From: a virus
IMG/VR virus record: IMGVR_UViG_3300035698_010977
Coordinates: 1-26,066 of that record
DNA: 26,066 nucleotides
Reading direction: 5' to 3' (one strand)
The position numbers were made by a program, and so were the translations under genes. This document shows, piece after piece, positions 12,301-19,686 of this stretch. Below the pieces are notes generated by a model. The model saw nothing but the letters and a program-made list of their open reading frames with translations. It had not been told where the DNA came from and did not search any database. How positions within the stretch are numbered: the stretch's first letter is position 1; each line of letters begins with the position of its first letter.

Positions 12301-13979
12301 TTTTCAGCGAGTAATTTTTGAGAAGCTGCTTCCTTTGCCGCCTTTACTTTTTCGGACTCTGCATTTTTAGCGTTCTGAACTTTTTCATCTTCCATTCTTT
12401 TAGCTTCATCAACTTCTCTCTGCATTGCCTCAAGTCTTTCTCGCTCCCCTTCATCTTGAATACCTTTGATAATAGCAGACTTTTTAACTTCAATCGAACG
12501 AACTTCTCTCAACCTGTTAGAATCAATTTCTTCCCTTCTTGCTCTTAAGTTTTCAAGCTCCTGTAATTCCTCTCTGGATGTACCCTTTAGCGATTGTTGC
12601 AAAGTCATTCTTTCAATCTGCAAGTCAATCAACTTCAATTCTTCGGCTGTTCTCTTCTCAAGTAATTCACCTGCATCCTGAATTGCTTTCAATCGTTCTT
12701 CCTCAGATAGAAGAACATCCCCTGCTGCTGTTTTAAGTTCCTCATACTCTCGTTTCATTTTGGCAAGTGGAACGGTCTGGGCAATTTGAAGTTCTTCGAT
12801 TTCAATAGTGAGTTCAGCTAATCGGTTCCCTGCCTCAATTCCCTTCTTAATCGCTTCGGTTGTTACATTCATAGAATCGCCAACTTTACCAATCACATCC
12901 TCAACACCAGTAATAGCTTGAGCCCATGCGTTACCAAAATCAACACCTGCCTGTTTAGCCTCTTCTAAATCTAAATTCACTAAAGCCTTGAAAGCGCGAC
13001 CAACAGCAAGACCACCTTTTATAATGGCATCAAATCGGTTCAATATCTGATCAACCAATAGTTTTCCTAAACTCTTAATTGATTCTTTAGGATTATTGAA
13101 CGCTTCAACTAGTTTATCTTTAAGGAATATCGAAACATCCTGCAAAACTCCCCACAGAGCGCTGAACGTTGCCTTAAGTGGAACTAGTACCTTGTTTAAT
13201 GAATCGGCTCCTTCCTGAGTAGATTGAAAGGCTTTTACGAGCGTTATAATAAGCGCAACGATTAGAGTAATAGGATTTGCTAACAACGAAGCGTTAAAAG
13301 CCTTTGATGCCGTTGTTGCTTTCTGTAATGATGGAGGTAAACCGCCAACTTGTAGTAACGCATCTTTTAGCCCTTCGCTATAATTACCAACATTTCTCTG
13401 ATGGTTCCCCATCTCTGCATCAAATTCCTTAAGAGTAGTATTATTCTTTTTGTACTCAGTTTGGAGCTTGGAAAGTTTACCCGTTGTATCGTCCAGAGGT
13501 GTGTTCTTCATTTCAATACTAAGAGCTTTGTTCTTTTGTACTAATTGGTCGTAGGTGGAAACTTGAGAGTTCGCAGCTTGATTAAGCGCAATCGTATCTC
13601 TCTGATTCTTGTTAATCTCACCGCTCAAAATTTTAATATCTTGAGTTAATCTAAGCTTGGCCTCTGCATCTGCATCCGTTACCGTTGTAGATTCTTTGAT
13701 TGATTTATTAACCTCAGAAAGTGATTTCCTTTTCTTCTCAAGCTCCTGTTGTGCCTTTACTAGTGATGTAATCTGAGCGTTATTTGCAGTCGTAGCCTGT
13801 TTCGTAATCTCAACAAGTTTTCCACTTTCATCAACCGCCATCTGAATTCCACCAGATTGCTTAAAAGCATCACCGAATGAAGAAGCCAGATTATTAATTT
13901 CATCCTGAATAGATTTTTTTGCGTTTGGATCAAGGACTAGCTCGACCTCAAAAATCAGCGTATCATCAACATCACTCAT
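12288..13979 (-). CDS. Tape measure protein (563 aa in the zero frame)
   Basis: The product has 563 residues. The N-terminal half is coiled coil (about 70-200, e.g. AQQELEKKRKSLSEVNKSI and KLQTEYKKNNTTLKEF), followed by NHQRNVGNYSEGLKDAL, a hydrophobic segment (about 231-249, SLLANPITLIVALIITLVK) and a second long charged coiled coil (about 380-563). This is the standard tape measure build: it sets tail length and is packed inside the tail tube. ATG at 13979 directly follows the frameshifted chaperone stop (TAAATG). The frame ends at TAG 12288 in the middle of a coiled coil; the -1 frame continues it to 11752. The full 742 residues would correspond to a tail of very roughly 110 nm, by the usual 0.15 nm per residue rule. 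Confidence 0.8.
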   Translation of the reverse strand: MSDVDDTLIFEVELVLDPNAKKSIQDEINNLASSFGDAFKQSGGIQMAVDESGKLVEITKQATTANNAQITSLVKAQQELEKKRKSLSEVNKSIKESTTVTDADAEAKLRLTQDIKILSGEINKNQRDTIALNQAANSQVSTYDQLVQKNKALSIEMKNTPLDDTTGKLSKLQTEYKKNNTTLKEFDAEMGNHQRNVGNYSEGLKDALLQVGGLPPSLQKATTASKAFNASLLANPITLIVALIITLVKAFQSTQEGADSLNKVLVPLKATFSALWGVLQDVSIFLKDKLVEAFNNPKESIKSLGKLLVDQILNRFDAIIKGGLAVGRAFKALVNLDLEEAKQAGVDFGNAWAQAITGVEDVIGKVGDSMNVTTEAIKKGIEAGNRLAELTIEIEELQIAQTVPLAKMKREYEELKTAAGDVLLSEEERLKAIQDAGELLEKRTAEELKLIDLQIERMTLQQSLKGTSREELQELENLRARREEIDSNRLREVRSIEVKKSAIIKGIQDEGERERLEAMQREVDEAKRMEDEKVQNAKNAESEKVKAAKEAASQKLLAEKMLN

Positions 13980-14237
13980 TTACTTTTCCTCTTGGTATTC
14001 AAAACAGCGCTTGCTAACTAGAGATTCTGCCATAGAATCAGCAGTAACATCCATGTAAATTCTGAACGCTTCTTTGGGGTTAAAATCTGCTAAAATATAG
14101 GAATTGTAACGGTGTTCCCCAATAGCTCCTATCCATTGGCCTTTACTTGGGGAACCTGAACCGTTCTTAGATGGGAATAGAACTTTAGCTCTATTATAAA
14201 TACGTTCGGCTTTCTCTAAATTGGATTTGCGTTCATC
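13980..14237 (-). CDS. Tail assembly chaperone extension (gpGT-like), -1 frame
   Basis: An 85-codon open frame without a start begins at the T9 run and ends at TAA 13980-13982, touching the tape measure ATG. It reads DERKSNLEKAERIYNRAKVL, then GQWIGAIGEHRYNSYIL and NPKEAFRIYMDV. It becomes continuous with the 102-residue chaperone by a -1 shift at GC-TTT-TTT-TTT-G (14237-14248), giving a 181-residue fusion. This is the conserved arrangement just upstream of tape measure genes in many long-tailed phages (lambda G/GT), where the minor fusion product recruits the tape measure and the major tube protein. Placement, lack of a start, T-run and direction all fit. Confidence 0.75.
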   Translation of the reverse strand, partial: DERKSNLEKAERIYNRAKVLFPSKNGSGSPSKGQWIGAIGEHRYNSYILADFNPKEAFRIYMDVTADSMAESLVSKRCFEYQEEK

Positions 14238-14524
14238 AAAAAAAAAGCCTGTATATCATGGAGTAAGGAAAGTGGAAATTCTTTTGATTCGTAAATTGAA
14301 TCTGGTACGTGTAAATCCATTTCAACCATTGCTTCCCATTGGGTTTTTCTCATTTCTCCAATAATCTTTCTCGGTATTTCTGGCTTATCTAAAAACTTGC
14401 TGTTGATTTTCGCAACCTCAGAAATCGCTTTTGCTACTAATTCGTAACGTCCTTCACTTACCTGAAATGTTCTTCCTGAATATCCTAATAAATCAATCTG
14501 TCTTGTTCCTAGTTCTGCTGGCAT
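14216..14524 (-). CDS. Tail assembly chaperone (gpG-like), zero-frame product
   Basis: The product has 102 residues, mostly helical (VSEGRYELVAKAISEVAKIN, RKTQWEAMVEMDLHVP, FPLSLLHDIQAFFL). It lies between the tail-tube-type genes and the tape measure, where siphoviruses encode the tail assembly chaperone. Its 3' end contains the slippery T9 run followed by 20 further bases in the zero frame (MNANPI, then TAG). Readers that do not slip make this short form, which should be the abundant one. ATG at 14524 follows closely after the upstream gene's stop. Confidence 0.7.
   Translation of the reverse strand: MPAELGTRQIDLLGYSGRTFQVSEGRYELVAKAISEVAKINSKFLDKPEIPRKIIGEMRKTQWEAMVEMDLHVPDSIYESKEFPLSLLHDIQAFFLMNANPI
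14237..14248 (-). promoter_or_regulatory. -1 slippery site of the tail assembly chaperone
   Basis: On the minus strand the zero-frame codons GCT TTT TTT TTG can re-pair one base back as TTT TTT TTT GAT. A T TTT TTG or T TTT TTT heptamer is available. The -1 frame then stays open for 85 codons to the tape measure start. Nine T could also allow transcriptional slippage. Confidence 0.7.
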
Positions 14525-14525
14525 C

Positions 14526-15425
14526 TTAATATCTCGTAAAAGTGTTATTTGGATAAACCCCTATCATTGGGTTCGATAAATCAATTTCTCCTGTTGCTGT
14601 TGTAACATCGAAAAACATATTAATGAAAATAGTATCTGCTGGAATAACTGGATTGCTCCATAGTTCCATCGTAGCGTCCTCAACCGCAATAGTTGAAGAT
14701 AGTGTTGATAAAACCGCTCCATCTCCTTCTCTGAATGATAATCTAGCTCTCCAAGTACCTGTAAATGAACCAACGAAAATACTTGCTGATAACTTCTCAC
14801 CTCCGAACGGAAAAAAGAAACCTTCAACACCTGTAATAATTTCCGTCATTTGAAGTATTTCAGTTGGAGAACTAACAGCAACCAAATTCTGTATTCCGTC
14901 TGCTTCTGTTGCAGTTAAATCCCCTGTCGGGTCTTTGAATCCTGAGATAGTTGTTCCATCACCTTTCTGCCTGTCGTAGAACATCAACAAATTTTTTCCA
15001 ACATGACAACCTGAATGAGCAATTCCACCATCTTCACCGCTTGCATAACCTGCAACGGAATCTCTTCTCATGGCAATAGCCAGAACATCGTTTCCTGTCA
15101 TTTGGTTATTGATTCGGATTAAGTTGGTCCCGTGAATTACAAGAGCGCCATCAATTCCAATCGCTGAAATTAATAATGGTACTTGATTGAGTGCAAAATC
15201 TCTCAGAGTAGCATAATCAGAATTTTCATTTTTGAGAACTCTACAATCAATCGAATGAGTAACCCTATCCTTAACGGTTTGATTATCCTCAATGCGAAGT
15301 TCCTTAGTTTCTTCATTGTAAAAGAAAGCTGCCGAACCATCAACGCCCTCAGTAACATTTGATAGTATTATCAAAGTTTCTGAGGACGGCTCGAAGAACG
15401 CAATTTTTTTAAGGAGTGTAATCAT
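14526..15425 (-). CDS. Virion structural protein, tail-tube region (299 aa)
   Basis: The product has 299 residues and is beta-rich. The N-terminal part (about 1-125) has an EDNQTVKDRVTHSIDCRVL segment that lines up loosely with the 'DENQIVQ...S' segment of the two tail-tube-like proteins nearby, so it may contain the same fold. The C-terminal part (GSFTGTWRARLSFREGDGA, MELWSNPVIPADTIF, FFDVTTATGEIDLSNPMIGV) resembles a jelly-roll domain of the kind found in carbohydrate-binding tail proteins. Its ATG overlaps the stop of the tail-tube-like gene (TAATG). It could be a decorated tube protein or a tail-surface protein. The function is inferred only from position and fold impression. Confidence 0.5.
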   Translation of the reverse strand: MITLLKKIAFFEPSSETLIILSNVTEGVDGSAAFFYNEETKELRIEDNQTVKDRVTHSIDCRVLKNENSDYATLRDFALNQVPLLISAIGIDGALVIHGTNLIRINNQMTGNDVLAIAMRRDSVAGYASGEDGGIAHSGCHVGKNLLMFYDRQKGDGTTISGFKDPTGDLTATEADGIQNLVAVSSPTEILQMTEIITGVEGFFFPFGGEKLSASIFVGSFTGTWRARLSFREGDGAVLSTLSSTIAVEDATMELWSNPVIPADTIFINMFFDVTTATGEIDLSNPMIGVYPNNTFTRY

Positions 15426-15829
15426 TAAGAAATAGTTATTGCTGAGTTAGCAGTTCTAATTGTTGCCTTGATCTCTGCCGCATCCCTATCGCCATCAAAC
15501 ACCATTTTACCGGAAAGCTTTAAGCCGTCAATAGTTTTTGATGAAGCACCAGAAGAACCTTCAAATACCAATCTCGATAATTGAGTAGGTATATCAGAAC
15601 CGTATTGTACTCGAACATCGTCAAGAATTGCTAATTGATATGTTCTGAAAGTAAAAGAACTATCAAAACCATTCTGAACAATCTGATTTTCATCAACGGC
15701 TGTTTCTCTAGGAGTTTCCTCAAGAGTTAAACCTTCCACTAGATTCAAATCATAGTTCGCTTGATTGGTAGCGCCACCACTATTTGAAATGGTGATTCTG
15801 TCATAAATTGCTACGTTTCCAACACTCAT
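15425..15829 (-). CDS. Tail-tube-like protein, second paralogue (134 aa)
   Basis: The product has 134 residues. The start at 15829 has AAAAGGAGCTTATT, one of the best ribosome binding sites of the late operon, as expected for an abundant virion protein. The sequence parallels the 168-residue protein at 16647-17153 along its length: MSxG...IYD at the start, 'LEE..ET.VDENQ' (LTLEETPRETAVDENQIVQ), 'ILDDVRVQ', 'SSGASSKTIDGLKLSG' and a final 'IRTANS'. The all-beta pattern, size and place before the tail chaperone fit a major tail (tube) protein. Having two related copies suggests tube and tube-cap roles, or a divergent duplicate. Confidence 0.55.
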   Translation of the reverse strand: MSVGNVAIYDRITISNSGGATNQANYDLNLVEGLTLEETPRETAVDENQIVQNGFDSSFTFRTYQLAILDDVRVQYGSDIPTQLSRLVFEGSSGASSKTIDGLKLSGKMVFDGDRDAAEIKATIRTANSAITIS

Positions 15830-15841
15830 AATAAGCTCCTT

Positions 15842-16642
15842 TTAAATTTCACTATAAAAAATTTTATAATCTATTTCTAATACAAAATATCCAGAATCAT
15901 TATCCGCACCACTAAAGAAAACAGTAAACGAACTTTCTCCAACATCATACCCAATATCATCAACGGTATAATCGCCTGCATTCGGCAAACCTAAACCGTC
16001 TCTATTGTAGGCATTAATTCTAATAAGCGGAAAATTTACACTAACAGATTGGGCAATTAAAGCGGATAAAAATGTATTCTCTTCAACTACAAACAGGATG
16101 TTGTAAGAACCTGCACCGTCACGTTCAAAACCATCAACCGTTATTCCAAATCTCTTGCTTAAATCTGATATATCTTCATCTGAAATAACGGGGTCGTCTG
16201 TTCCTGATTGTGATACATTAAATCCAAAAACTCCTTTATTGAAAAGATGAATCTTATCCCCCGTACTACTAGTACATTTAGCTAAACCCATATTAGCGTC
16301 TACGCTTTTCAATAGAAAAATCTCATCATTTGAAGGCTTAACATCATTAAGCCAATTTATTCCAACGGTCGGAGAATCTCTGAAACTTAAAAAGGTATAT
16401 GTTTGCAAGCCCAAAGGGATATTTCCAATTTCTACAATCTTCGGAGCCAAACTATTAGCAGAATCAAAAATCACCATCTTATCTGCTAGTGTTGGATTCT
16501 CCTTCTCGCTACCAGTTGGTATAATTGCAATCGGTTTAGCTTCATTAGAAGAGTTCCCTATATACAAAACACCGTTATAGATTGATATCTCACCACTTCT
16601 TAAGGTTGTTGGTACACCAGTAACATCAAAAGATATTCCCAT
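15842..16642 (-). CDS. Virion structural protein with fibre-type N-terminus (266 aa)
   Basis: The product has 266 residues. The start (VPTTLRSGEISIYNGVLYIG then NSSNEAKPIAI) matches the 'RxGEIAxxNGxLYIGxGxxxxPI' repeat-like motif at the N-terminus of many tail fibre and tropism-determinant proteins. The rest is beta-rich and ends SGYFVLEIDYKIFYSEI, a strand pair seen in fibre/knob domains. It lies between two paralogous tail-tube-like genes, an unusual place for a fibre, so it may instead be a surface decoration of the tail. No enzyme motif is seen. ATG at 16642 lacks a clear ribosome binding site and probably depends on translation of the gene ending at 16647. Confidence 0.45.
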   Translation of the reverse strand: MGISFDVTGVPTTLRSGEISIYNGVLYIGNSSNEAKPIAIIPTGSEKENPTLADKMVIFDSANSLAPKIVEIGNIPLGLQTYTFLSFRDSPTVGINWLNDVKPSNDEIFLLKSVDANMGLAKCTSSTGDKIHLFNKGVFGFNVSQSGTDDPVISDEDISDLSKRFGITVDGFERDGAGSYNILFVVEENTFLSALIAQSVSVNFPLIRINAYNRDGLGLPNAGDYTVDDIGYDVGESSFTVFFSGADNDSGYFVLEIDYKIFYSEI

Positions 16643-16646
16643 GACT

Positions 16647-17153
16647 TTAATTATAAATGTTGAAAGTTAAATCTGCGTTATCCAAATCGAACGGTAGTTC
16701 TGAATTGTAAACATCTTGCCCTATAATATAGTAAGCGAATAGGTCTAATGCACTACTTGAAAAAAAATTGCTTCTCGCTGTGCTTATCGTGCATTTAACA
16801 AGCGCCCCGCTCTTCATTCCTTTATAAGTTCGACTTCCTGAAAGCTTCACATTAGAAATCAATTTTGAACTTGAGCCAAGAGTTCCGACAAAAATTATAT
16901 CTGAATTATCCAAGATGGAGTTTTCGAACTGTACTCTGGAATCGCTTAATATTTCCTCCAACTGAGAAACGAACTCGATCTTGGAATTTATAACCTGCTG
17001 AATGGTTTGATTATCATCGACCTGAGTTTCTGCAAACTCTTCCTCTAACACTCTTCCATCAACTTCAATGATGTTATAAGCGGACGCATTTGCTAACCCG
17101 TTCTTATCACCGATAATTACTTTCTCGTAAATATTTAAAAGTCCTGTGCTCAT
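16647..17153 (-). CDS. Tail-tube-like protein, first paralogue (168 aa)
   Basis: The product has 168 residues, related to the protein at 15425-15829. Shared landmarks are MSTGLLNIYEKVIIG, RVLEEEFAETQVDDNQTIQQ, EEILSDSRVQ, GTLGSSSKLISNVKLSGSR and CTISTARS. It has about 40 extra C-terminal residues (FFSSSALDLFAYYIIGQDVY, then NADLTFNIYN). It directly follows the tail-terminator-like gene, the usual place of the tube protein. The ribosome binding site is weak (CCAAGAAA). Which of the two copies builds the main tube cannot be read from sequence; the stronger Shine-Dalgarno favours the second. Confidence 0.55.
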   Translation of the reverse strand: MSTGLLNIYEKVIIGDKNGLANASAYNIIEVDGRVLEEEFAETQVDDNQTIQQVINSKIEFVSQLEEILSDSRVQFENSILDNSDIIFVGTLGSSSKLISNVKLSGSRTYKGMKSGALVKCTISTARSNFFSSSALDLFAYYIIGQDVYNSELPFDLDNADLTFNIYN

Positions 17154-17162
17154 TTTCTTGGA

Positions 17163-17939
17163 TTAAGTGATTGTAAAATTATCGGTATCGCTTGCTATGC
17201 TTTCATACGATTCCTTGAATGAAGTTACATAAGCTTCATAAGAACCTGCAACTAAATCATCAACAATATAATTGCTTTCTAAAATGAGAACTGGATTCTG
17301 CTTAAGGAACCCTTCACCGTTGTAATTCAGATACACATTATAACCATCAACATTCTCTTCATTATCCCAATCTAAAGAAACAGAATCTTCATCAATAGCT
17401 GAAACTAAACCTGTGGGTTGATTGGGTGTCATGTTTATTGCTGACGGCATGGCTCGGAGTGCTGCAATCGTAATCGTGCACGTTGCGTATTTCTTTGGCC
17501 TAGTTGGTGGAGTGCATCCGACCCAGTTCATAGTGTAGAGTAAGCCCCCTGTTACATTGTAAACTGTTGCGCCTATTTCCTGAACCCAAACAGCAATTCT
17601 ATCGACAACCGCCTCTACTTCTAATTCAGTAAATTCTCCATCATCTTGATTCGTTGCAGTGGGCCAACTCACATCAATTTTATACAGTTGGATGGTTTCG
17701 GTTGCTTTCCCATGCTCTACTCGAAGCGGTTTGTTTCTCGGCATTCCTGGCATTGTTCCGTCTGGATTATTTCCACCAGAATAAACTCCAAGTCTACACC
17801 AATACTTATTATCATTTTCGAGTTTTGACAAATCCTTTCGATACATTTCAACTACAATCTTATCGTTATAGCTGAAAAGCTCTTCCAACTTTGCCACAAA
17901 GAAGCTCTTAATTATATCAGCGTTGTTGTAGAATCCCAT
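17163..17939 (-). CDS. Tail terminator-like protein fused to a fibronectin type III domain
   Basis: The product has 258 residues in two parts. Residues 1 to about 165 have the look of a tail-terminator/neck protein (ADIIKSFFVAKLEELFSYND, TIQLYKIDVSWPTA, EAVVDRIAVWVQEIGA), correctly placed after the gp10-like gene. Residues about 170-258 form a fibronectin III-like sandwich: NQPTGLVSAIDEDSVSLDWD, then VDGYNVYLNYNGEGF, SNYIVDDLVAGSYEAYVTSF and a final strand DTDNFTIT, with the conserved W, Y and L-x-x-G-x-Y positions. Such Ig/FN3 add-ons decorate phage virions and are thought to bind surfaces or polysaccharides. It overlaps the previous gene by 23 bases. Confidence 0.55.
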   Translation of the reverse strand: MGFYNNADIIKSFFVAKLEELFSYNDKIVVEMYRKDLSKLENDNKYWCRLGVYSGGNNPDGTMPGMPRNKPLRVEHGKATETIQLYKIDVSWPTATNQDDGEFTELEVEAVVDRIAVWVQEIGATVYNVTGGLLYTMNWVGCTPPTRPKKYATCTITIAALRAMPSAINMTPNQPTGLVSAIDEDSVSLDWDNEENVDGYNVYLNYNGEGFLKQNPVLILESNYIVDDLVAGSYEAYVTSFKESYESIASDTDNFTIT

Positions 17940-18360
17940 GAACTTTTCTCTTTAGTTTGATTATGAACTGGATTGGAATTGATTCAATACTTTTTGGAAA
18001 GATGCTTCTCATTTTTCCACCGTTCGCAATTCCTTTGTGATGGTATCTGAATATACGTCCAGATTCAGAACTAACAAAACCACCAGTTGCGCCTTTGCTA
18101 CCTTTCTTATTGATAACGGTGTTTTCAATTTCCGCGTATTTTCCTCTAAGTGTTACAGGAGTTTTTCGCCCTCCCTTCTTTCTCTTGGCATAAACATCTG
18201 AATATTCATTATCGTATCTATCGTTTCCGAAACCTTTACCTGCTTGAGTGTTGAGCTTCATTTCTTCAACGACATCGTTTACCAGTTCTTCCGCAGCCTC
18301 AGAAAATTCCTGTTCTTTGCGTTCTATAATCCTTATGAATTGGTCGCCTAAAGGTTTCAT
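17917..18360 (-). CDS. Head-tail/tail completion protein, HK97 gp10-like or Mu gpG-like
   Basis: The product has 147 residues and is basic. An N-terminal helix (FIRIIERKEQEFSEAAEELV) is followed by a glycine/lysine-rich middle (YAKRKKGGRKTPVTLRGKYA) and SGRIFRYHHKGIANGGKMRS with FPKSIESIP. The 'F-x-Y-H-x-x-G-x-x-x-x-x-x-R-x-x-F-P' arrangement is typical of gp10-like and virion-morphogenesis proteins that complete the head-tail joint. Its place between the gp6-like connector and the terminator-like gene agrees. ATG at 18360 is preceded by AGAGGTTTCAC. Confidence 0.6.
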   Translation of the reverse strand: MKPLGDQFIRIIERKEQEFSEAAEELVNDVVEEMKLNTQAGKGFGNDRYDNEYSDVYAKRKKGGRKTPVTLRGKYAEIENTVINKKGSKGATGGFVSSESGRIFRYHHKGIANGGKMRSIFPKSIESIPIQFIIKLKRKVHGILQQR

Positions 18361-18369
18361 GTGAAACCT

Positions 18370-18978
18370 CTACAAAGTTCTAACTTTCAGCGTAGCTAAT
18401 TGCCCTAGTACGACATAAGATAAACCTGAACCTGCATCAATTGGAGCTTCCGACTGGTCGGCATCTGCTCGGTTCTTGTATTGAAGTCCTACTTCCGTTT
18501 TAACGGTCGATAGAACGTCAACGGTATAAGTAGAGAGTTGCACCTTTATCGCTGTACCTACCCAAGATTTGAAGTGTATTGTTTTAGAATAATCGCCAGA
18601 TATGAAATAATCAGTTCCTAAAGTAAGAACCGTTTCTTCTCCGTTGTTATTCAAGTCTATTTTCGTTACTGAAATAATTTCATTGTGCGGTGGATAAGGT
18701 AGCTCTGCATAATCCGCAACATAATCCCAGTAAATAGAAAGCGTTTGAGCACCAACAGATTTGCCTAGATACCTTTGAATCTTGCTCTGAACATCAGTTA
18801 TCAATGTAGTGATATCCGAATCATCATAAGAGCCTTTCTGTCTGAGCCAATTTTTAGCATCAGAGGTACTAACAAGCTGTTCAGGTGCTACAATCGTTTT
18901 AACCTGCATTCCAACTGGATTCTTTTGAAAGTCTGGTACAATATGACCAAAGCGATTTCTATTATATGGAATGTTCAT
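18370..18978 (-). CDS. Head-tail connector protein, HK97 gp6-like
   Basis: The product has 202 residues. Residues about 34-75 (QLVSTSDAKNWLRQKGSYDD, then SDITTLITDVQSKIQRYLGKS) match the start of gp6-like adaptor proteins, which form a ring under the portal: 'a-x-x-W-L-R/K-v-d-x-x-x-D-D-x-x-I-x-x-L-I-x-x-A-x-x-x-i-e'. The middle has the family's beta strands (LPYPPHNEIISVTKI, TLGTDYFISG). It lies between the capsid-region genes and the gp10-like protein. ATG at 18978 follows ACCTGAAAAA, a weak site. Confidence 0.7.
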   Translation of the reverse strand: MNIPYNRNRFGHIVPDFQKNPVGMQVKTIVAPEQLVSTSDAKNWLRQKGSYDDSDITTLITDVQSKIQRYLGKSVGAQTLSIYWDYVADYAELPYPPHNEIISVTKIDLNNNGEETVLTLGTDYFISGDYSKTIHFKSWVGTAIKVQLSTYTVDVLSTVKTEVGLQYKNRADADQSEAPIDAGSGLSYVVLGQLATLKVRTL

Positions 18979-18988
18979 TTTTTCAGGT

Positions 18989-19279
18989 TTATTTTTTCTT
19001 GTTCTTAGAATCCTTTTTCTCTGGAATTACTTCAACTGGTTCTTTATCCTCAGAGCCTTCAACCTTTCCGATACCTTTAGTATGGTCTGGTGTTTTCACT
19101 TTCTTTTTTATCTCTGGTCTGCCAGATAGTGTTTCTTTAGCAGAAGCACTTGCAAGGAATATCTCAGCTAATCTTTTGCTGATTGTTACCCCAATCTCAT
19201 ACTTTTGGCCTTTCTCAAATTTTTGAGAACGAATCCCATCTTGTGAACCAAGACAGGATTCTGTTATCTCAATAAACAT
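18989..19279 (-). CDS. Small head-region protein with lysine-rich tail (96 aa)
   Basis: ATG at 19279 overlaps the preceding stop (TGATG); a longer frame to 19339 lies inside the upstream gene and starts with an unlikely cysteine-rich stretch. The product has 96 residues: a small beta-like domain (MFIEITESCLGSQDGIRS, KFEKGQKYEIGVTISKRLAE) of the kind seen in short phage proteins between capsid and connector genes ('g-x-x-y-x-x-G-x-x-y-x-v-...-A-x-x-L'), then a long charged disordered tail ending in DSKNKKK. Function unknown. Position suggests a head or neck accessory. Confidence 0.55.
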   Translation of the reverse strand: MFIEITESCLGSQDGIRSQKFEKGQKYEIGVTISKRLAEIFLASASAKETLSGRPEIKKKVKTPDHTKGIGKVEGSEDKEPVEVIPEKKDSKNKKK

Positions 19280-19674
19280 CAAGTAGCCGGAACAACTTCT
19301 GATTTCAATACCGCAGAACAAGAGATGTTTGAAGCACAATTTGCATCTGATACAAATACTAACCTCACAAATCTTTTCGTTGGATTCAATCCAAATTTGT
19401 AATCGGTATTGATAGCCCCAATTGAGGGAATCTCTCCAATTACATATTGTACTGGAATAGTTGTTTGCCCGTCCATATTAGCTAAATCACTTTCGTAAGT
19501 CATAACAGCAATATTGGAATCTCCAATTGCTCCTGCTCCTGTTTGAATGTGATAAGCTAAACCATCCTTATTCGCTGTATCAATAATGATACCATTTGTG
19601 TTCGCAGCACCCGAAAGTGCTACTGGACGAAGTGCTGAAATAAGGTTGTGCGTTTGTGATACTAATGTATACAT
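19279..19674 (-). CDS. Capsid-region protein, possible head decoration protein (131 aa)
   Basis: The product has 131 residues and is rich in Ala, Thr, Ser and Ile, with alternating strands (RPVALSGAANTNGIIIDTAN, GLAYHIQTGAGAIG, SNIAVMTYESDL, KRFVRLVFVSDANCAS). The ATG at 19674 follows TAGGAGAAAGAAAGT, a good Shine-Dalgarno, and the gene directly follows the major capsid gene. An abundant small beta-rich protein in this place is often a capsid decoration protein. That role is inferred from position and expression signal, not from a recognised family. Confidence 0.55.
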   Translation of the reverse strand: MYTLVSQTHNLISALRPVALSGAANTNGIIIDTANKDGLAYHIQTGAGAIGDSNIAVMTYESDLANMDGQTTIPVQYVIGEIPSIGAINTDYKFGLNPTKRFVRLVFVSDANCASNISCSAVLKSEVVPAT

Positions 19675-19686
19675 ACTTTCTTTCTC

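Noticed and set aside
11687-12370. A 227-codon plus-strand open frame, and several others (for example 6425-6958 and 24320-24745).
   Set aside because: They lie opposite well-supported minus-strand genes, have low-complexity Ser/Ile/Phe-rich products and lack ribosome binding sites; they are antisense shadows.
19280-19339. N-terminal extension of the 96-residue head-region protein.
   Set aside because: The extension is cysteine-rich and antistructural, overlaps the upstream gene, and the TGATG overlap at 19279-19281 marks a better start.
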